Assembly: GCF_046250175.1 (NCBI RefSeq)
Contig: NZ_CP176468.1
Origin: Psychromonas sp030397575
GTDB lineage: Bacteria; Pseudomonadota; Gammaproteobacteria; Enterobacterales; Psychromonadaceae
DNA length: 64,000 nucleotides
Reading direction: 5' to 3' (one strand)
Part shown: positions 60,016 through 64,000 of the stretch, in pieces
How positions within the stretch are numbered: position 1 is the stretch's first letter
Layout: every line of letters starts with the position of its first letter
Notes under the pieces: model-generated
The model's input: the letters and a program-made list of their open reading frames with translations, nothing else
Database searches by the model: none
What the model was told of the DNA's origin: nothing
Position numbers and translations under genes: made by a program

Positions 60016-61902
60016 TTACAGTTTAAACACTTCTACTGACTTACTTAGTGCATTAGCAATCTCTAATAATTCGTCCGCACGTTTAGCATTATTTGCAGAA
60101 CTATCAAACGTCATTTTTGCCATATCATTAATACCTACGATACTTTGATTAATCTCGCCAGCCACTAACGTTTGCTCTTCAGCTGAAGTGGCAATCTGGT
60201 TGTTCATATCTTGAATGATAGAAACAGAATGACGTATCTCTTCCAATGCTTGATTCGCTTGTTGAGATTTAGTTGCCGTTGATTGTGCATTATTTACATT
60301 CACCTGCATCAATTCAACAGAGTTTTTAGACTCCGTCTGTAAACTATTAATCATGGTTTGAATTTCAGTCGTACTTTCTTGTGTTCTATTTGCTAAGCTA
60401 CGAACTTCATCGGCTACAACCGCAAAACCACGACCTTGTTCTCCGGCTCTTGCCGCTTCAATTGCCGCGTTCAATGCCAGTAAGTTAGTCTGCTCAGAAA
60501 TAGCGCGAATAACTTCAATGATACTGCCAATATTATCGATTTCACCTTCTAACTTATTCATCACTTGTTGTACACCAGTAACCCCTTCAACCAGTGTCGA
60601 AATATCTGAATTCATACCATTAACCACTTCAATCCCTTTATTTGATTGGTTATTGGCTTCGTCTGCAGCCGCTGACGCACTTAATGCATTACGGGCAACT
60701 TCATCGACAGTCACTGCCATCTCATTCATTGCTGTTGATGTTTGCTCTAACTCCATCATCTGAGTTTCAGAACTACGATTAACACTTGAAGCAGAATCAG
60801 ACATCTGTGCAGAAGCACTATTTAACTGGCTACTAGAGACATTAATATGTTCAATAATATCTTTTAAACTATCAACCATGGTTAAAATAGCACGATAGAT
60901 CCCTGTCTCTTGACCTGTTGCTGGGACAACAGAATTCAGTTTGCCTTGTGCAATACTCGCGACTATTTTTTCAATATCCGCAGGCTCTCCGCCCACAGGA
61001 CGATACATAACGTTGATGATTATCAAATAGATCAGGTATAGAGAAATAACGATAAAAGCCAAAGCAATCAATAAAGTTGATTGTAAGTCATCATTAGAAG
61101 CTTCTGTAATGTCATCCCATGCCGTCCATGTCCATACATTCCAGTTCAATCCATCAATACGAATACCTGATACAGTATATTCTTCACCATCTAAAAAGTA
61201 ATTATGGTGGCTAGTATCAGCTGTTTGATACGCTCTATAAGACGGCCTTTCTTGGTATAAGTTTTTACCTACTAAAGTATTATTTTTAGCTGCTAATAAA
61301 TAACCATCTTCGCGACTTACAAACACATGGTTATCTGGATCTAATATATGCACAAATTCGCTTAATTGTTTAACACTAATATTTAAACCAACAGCTCCTT
61401 GAATACGTCCATTTCGTTGAACAGGTATTGCCAATGACATGACAACATTGCCTGTTACGCTTTGGTAAGGTTTTGTGATAATTCTATTTTCATTGTTAAA
61501 TATCCTAACAAACCACTCTCTTTGTTGAGTTTTTGCATTAAAGTTTTCAATTAAACCACCTTTACCATTTGAATAACTGCGACCTTCTTTGTCAGCAATA
61601 AAAACATCTAACACATCAAGATTACTCGCTACAGCAGCTAAGGAATCGACCGCTTGTGTCACACTTTTTAACCCACTTTCATCCATTTCAAGGTTCACAG
61701 ATAAGATATTAAGCGCATCAAAATAACGTTCCATTTTTTGTTCAATTGCTTTAGAAATCAATGCTGTTTGAATATCCATTCTTGTATTGTTATTTTCAAT
61801 AGACTCAGTTCTAAAATTAAAATATCCAACACCTGAGATGGCTGATATAGCAAGCGTTAATAGCAGGCCTATCAGTAATAATATTTTTGTCTTTGCGGTC
61901 AT
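60016..61902 (-). CDS. Methyl-accepting chemotaxis protein with dCache sensor
   Basis: 628 residues. Membrane helices at about 8-28 and 275-298 flank a periplasmic double-Cache sensor (DVLDVFIADKEGRSYSNGKGG, GAVGLNISVKQLSEFVHILDPDNHVFVSREDGYLLA). A short HAMP-like linker precedes the signalling domain with the hairpin tip EQTNLLALNAAIEAARAGEQGRGFAVVADEVRSLANRTQEST, which is fully conserved. The C-terminus lacks a CheR-binding pentapeptide. Cache sensors often bind amino or organic acids; the ligand is unknown. Confidence 0.94.
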   Translation of the reverse strand: MTAKTKILLLIGLLLTLAISAISGVGYFNFRTESIENNNTRMDIQTALISKAIEQKMERYFDALNILSVNLEMDESGLKSVTQAVDSLAAVASNLDVLDVFIADKEGRSYSNGKGGLIENFNAKTQQREWFVRIFNNENRIITKPYQSVTGNVVMSLAIPVQRNGRIQGAVGLNISVKQLSEFVHILDPDNHVFVSREDGYLLAAKNNTLVGKNLYQERPSYRAYQTADTSHHNYFLDGEEYTVSGIRIDGLNWNVWTWTAWDDITEASNDDLQSTLLIALAFIVISLYLIYLIIINVMYRPVGGEPADIEKIVASIAQGKLNSVVPATGQETGIYRAILTMVDSLKDIIEHINVSSSQLNSASAQMSDSASSVNRSSETQMMELEQTSTAMNEMAVTVDEVARNALSASAAADEANNQSNKGIEVVNGMNSDISTLVEGVTGVQQVMNKLEGEIDNIGSIIEVIRAISEQTNLLALNAAIEAARAGEQGRGFAVVADEVRSLANRTQESTTEIQTMINSLQTESKNSVELMQVNVNNAQSTATKSQQANQALEEIRHSVSIIQDMNNQIATSAEEQTLVAGEINQSIVGINDMAKMTFDSSANNAKRADELLEIANALSKSVEVFKL

Positions 61903-62109
61903 GGTTTATGCTTCCTTGGTAAACTACTTTCATCTCAGTAATGAAAAGGAGTAATACAATTATCTTGTCGAATTTTTCGTTTTAATAACAATGGAATCGC
62001 GGCTAGATAATTAAAATAATAAGGGGTTAAGTACAAATAACTGCTCCGCTCTTACTGTCATACACACAATGAAATACATGACATTAAAAGGGAACAGTTT
62101 AGTAATGTG

Positions 62110-62574
62110 TTACGCTTGTTCGTTTAAGTAGTTCAACACCACTTCGTGATGATCTTTTGTTTTAAACTTATTAAAGATATGTTGTAGCTTGCCTTGTTCA
62201 TCGATTAAGAAAGAGGTCCTTACTACCCCCATATTTTCTCTCCCCATGAATTTTTTTAATTGCCACACACCAAAGCTTTCACAAACACTATGATCTTCAT
62301 CACCTAGTAGAGTGAAGTTCAAAGATTGTTTATTAATAAAATTGGTTAATTTTTTAGGCGTGTCAGGGCTAATACCCAATACCACCACATTCAAATCAGC
62401 TAGCTCTGCTTTACTATCACGCAATGCACAGGCTTGAGTTGTACAGCCTGGAGTAGATGCCCTTGGATAAAAGTAAACTAATACTTTTTTACCTAAGTAG
62501 TCACTCAAAGTAACCTCGTTATTATCTTGATCAGGTAAAGTGAAATTTGGCGCTAAGCTACCGACTTCTAACAT
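62110..62574 (-). CDS. bcp: Thiol peroxidase Bcp (peroxiredoxin Q)
   Basis: 154 residues, thioredoxin fold. Peroxidatic Cys in YPRASTPGCTTQACALRD; the second Cys (TQAC) five residues later is the resolving Cys of the atypical two-Cys type. Start APNFTLPDQDNNEVTLSDYLGKKVLVYFYP is typical. Reduces peroxides with thioredoxin. Confidence 0.96.
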   Translation of the reverse strand: MLEVGSLAPNFTLPDQDNNEVTLSDYLGKKVLVYFYPRASTPGCTTQACALRDSKAELADLNVVVLGISPDTPKKLTNFINKQSLNFTLLGDEDHSVCESFGVWQLKKFMGRENMGVVRTSFLIDEQGKLQHIFNKFKTKDHHEVVLNYLNEQA

Positions 62575-62708
62575 AAAGTTTATTCCCGTTAGTTAAAATT
62601 AGACATATTATTAATACTTGTCATTTCTTTCGACCTTATCGGCAGAAGAAACGACTTCTTTACCTATTATTTTAATAAAATTGTAAAATATCCAATAAAA
62701 CAAGCTTA

Positions 62709-63788
62709 TTAATCAATAGATTCTATTTCATTGTTCTCCATTTGTACTGATGGCCACGCATTGAGTACCGCTTTGACTAATGTGGCCAAAGGTATTGCAA
62801 AAAACACCCCCCAAAAACCCCATAAACCTCCAAAAATTAACACTGAGATTATAATAACCACTGGATGTAAATTAACTGCCTCTGAAAACAAAATAGGAAC
62901 AATTAAATTACCATCTAATGCTTGTATGATGCCGTAGGCAATCATCAAATATGCAAACTCCGGCGACATTCCCCATTGAAATAACGCAACAAGTGCCACT
63001 GGTACCGTTACTGCAGCAGCACCAATATAAGGAATAAGCACAGACAACCCAACTAATAACGCAAGTAATGCCGAGTAACGCAAGTCCATAAAGAAAAAGG
63101 TAAAATAGGTCGCTACACCGACAATCACTATTTCAGTAATTTTCCCGCGGATATAATTCATTATTTGACCATTCATTTCAGACCATACTTGTGCCGCAAG
63201 CTTTCGGTTATCTGGTAAAAACTTGACCATACTGGCAATTAATTCGTTTTTATCTTTTAGCATGAACACCATCATTAAAGGCACTAAAATCGCATAAACT
63301 AACAGTGCTGCAATATTCAATAACGAAGCAAAAGATTGAGACAGTAAGAAACCACCACTATCTACTAAGTAACTTTTTATAGTACCAATCAAATGCTTAA
63401 TCGTTTCTGGGTCAACCGCTTCCGGGTAATGAGCAGGCAAGGTTAGAATGTAGGTTTGACCTTGATTTAACATAGTCGGTAAATCATGTATGAATGAAGC
63501 CGCTTGCTTAAAGATGGTTGGTAATACACCTAGAAAGGCAAAGATGGAAATGGAGATAAATAACACCATTACAATTAGAGTAGCGAATGTTCTATTTATT
63601 TTAAAACGCATTAGGTAAGTGACGGGCCAATCCAATAGGTATGCCAATATAATAGCTACAAACAAAGGCGTTAAAATATTGCCAAAAAGATAGATAACGG
63701 TAAAAGAAAACAATAGTAACAGGAACAAAACACTTAAATTAGGGTCTGAAAAGCGTGTCTTATACCATTGAAATAGTTGCATAAACAT
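62709..63788 (-). CDS. perM: AI-2E family transporter (PerM-like)
   Basis: 359 residues with about eight membrane helices and the AI-2E family signatures LVGLSVLIPYIGAAAVTVPVALVA and GIIQALDGNLIVPILFSEAVNLHPVVIIISVLIFGGLWGFWGVFFAIPLATLVKA, read in short blocks (PYIGA, LDGN, GxWGFxGxFFAIP). The name PerM follows the usual gammaproteobacterial assignment; the substrate is unsettled. It is next to bcp on the same strand, 134 bp apart. Confidence 0.88.
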   Translation of the reverse strand: MFMQLFQWYKTRFSDPNLSVLFLLLLFSFTVIYLFGNILTPLFVAIILAYLLDWPVTYLMRFKINRTFATLIVMVLFISISIFAFLGVLPTIFKQAASFIHDLPTMLNQGQTYILTLPAHYPEAVDPETIKHLIGTIKSYLVDSGGFLLSQSFASLLNIAALLVYAILVPLMMVFMLKDKNELIASMVKFLPDNRKLAAQVWSEMNGQIMNYIRGKITEIVIVGVATYFTFFFMDLRYSALLALLVGLSVLIPYIGAAAVTVPVALVALFQWGMSPEFAYLMIAYGIIQALDGNLIVPILFSEAVNLHPVVIIISVLIFGGLWGFWGVFFAIPLATLVKAVLNAWPSVQMENNEIESID

Positions 63789-64000
63789 TCAAGATTCATC
63801 CTTATATGGGGTCGAATATGTTATTTTATTTATAACCTAAATGGTTATATAACAATTTATATCAGCACTGGTCATACTCTGTTAAAAGTCTGGCTTTAAA
63901 TAGTCATCTTTTAACTTAATACATTCAATTAATTTGCTAAACACAAACAGAGTAAAATATCTGAAGATTACTGATTAACTTAGCTCAATAATGTAGTGTG
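63789..64000. other. Right edge of the window, upstream of perM
   Basis: 212 bp of AT-rich intergenic DNA; no gene start could be supported before the edge. Confidence 0.4.

Overview
The window looks like chromosomal DNA from an AT-rich marine gammaproteobacterium. The gene content (CyoABCDE oxidase, Fnr with UspE, an AapJQMP amino-acid transporter, a Bat/aerotolerance operon, a DUF3379 anti-sigma gene with its ECF sigma factor, DNA polymerase II, a large tRNA-Asn cluster) and the low G+C suggest a Psychromonas-, Moritella- or Vibrio-like cold-water lineage. This is an inference from gene content and base composition; no 16S gene is present.

Layout. 1-3.7 kb: a small oxidoreductase cluster (flavin-binding PNPOx-like protein, VOC protein, TetR regulator with two tandem operators, aldehyde dehydrogenase) and the phosphatase sixA. 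4.1-11.3 kb: a six-gene overlapping operon moxR - DUF58 - DUF4381 - batA - batB/C fusion - batD, a cell-envelope VWA/AAA system. 11.5-15.8 kb: aapJQMP behind a duplicated sigma-54 promoter and a possible NtrC site. 15.8-28.0 kb: small transporters (NrtS-like, SMR, DUF2798), a rhodanese fold lacking its cysteine, cinA, an RND efflux pair, an old-yellow-enzyme reductase, a cupin protein and yajR. 28.6-33.4 kb: cyoABCDE on the minus strand. 34.6-46.9 kb: the ribosome-assembly GTPase RbgA, two unusual repeat lipoproteins, an OmpA-like protein, a triple-domain diguanylate cyclase, topB and an aldo/keto reductase. 47.0-52.9 kb: polB, uraA-upp and amtB.

53.4-55.4 kb is the most unusual stretch. A decayed siderophore-type ABC ATPase gene runs into a tandemly amplified tRNA-Asn locus on the minus strand. 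It has four intact, identical tRNA-Asn genes, one tRNA lacking its 5' end, and ten 43-nt units that carry only a 5' tRNA half. In the units examined, the anticodon region of the half pairs with the following spacer to form a hairpin, and one diverged unit shows apparent compensatory changes. One stable-RNA-type promoter and a strong terminator bracket the intact array.

55.5-64 kb: anti-sigma/ECF sigma pair, a frameshifted small membrane-protein pseudogene, fnr with an FNR box, uspE with a CRP/FNR-like site, a Cache chemoreceptor, bcp and a PerM-type AI-2E family transporter. Three intergenic gaps (about 17.1, 28.3 and 59.8 kb) share a diverged repeat of about 150 bp. No insertion sequence, prophage, CRISPR array or plasmid function was seen.
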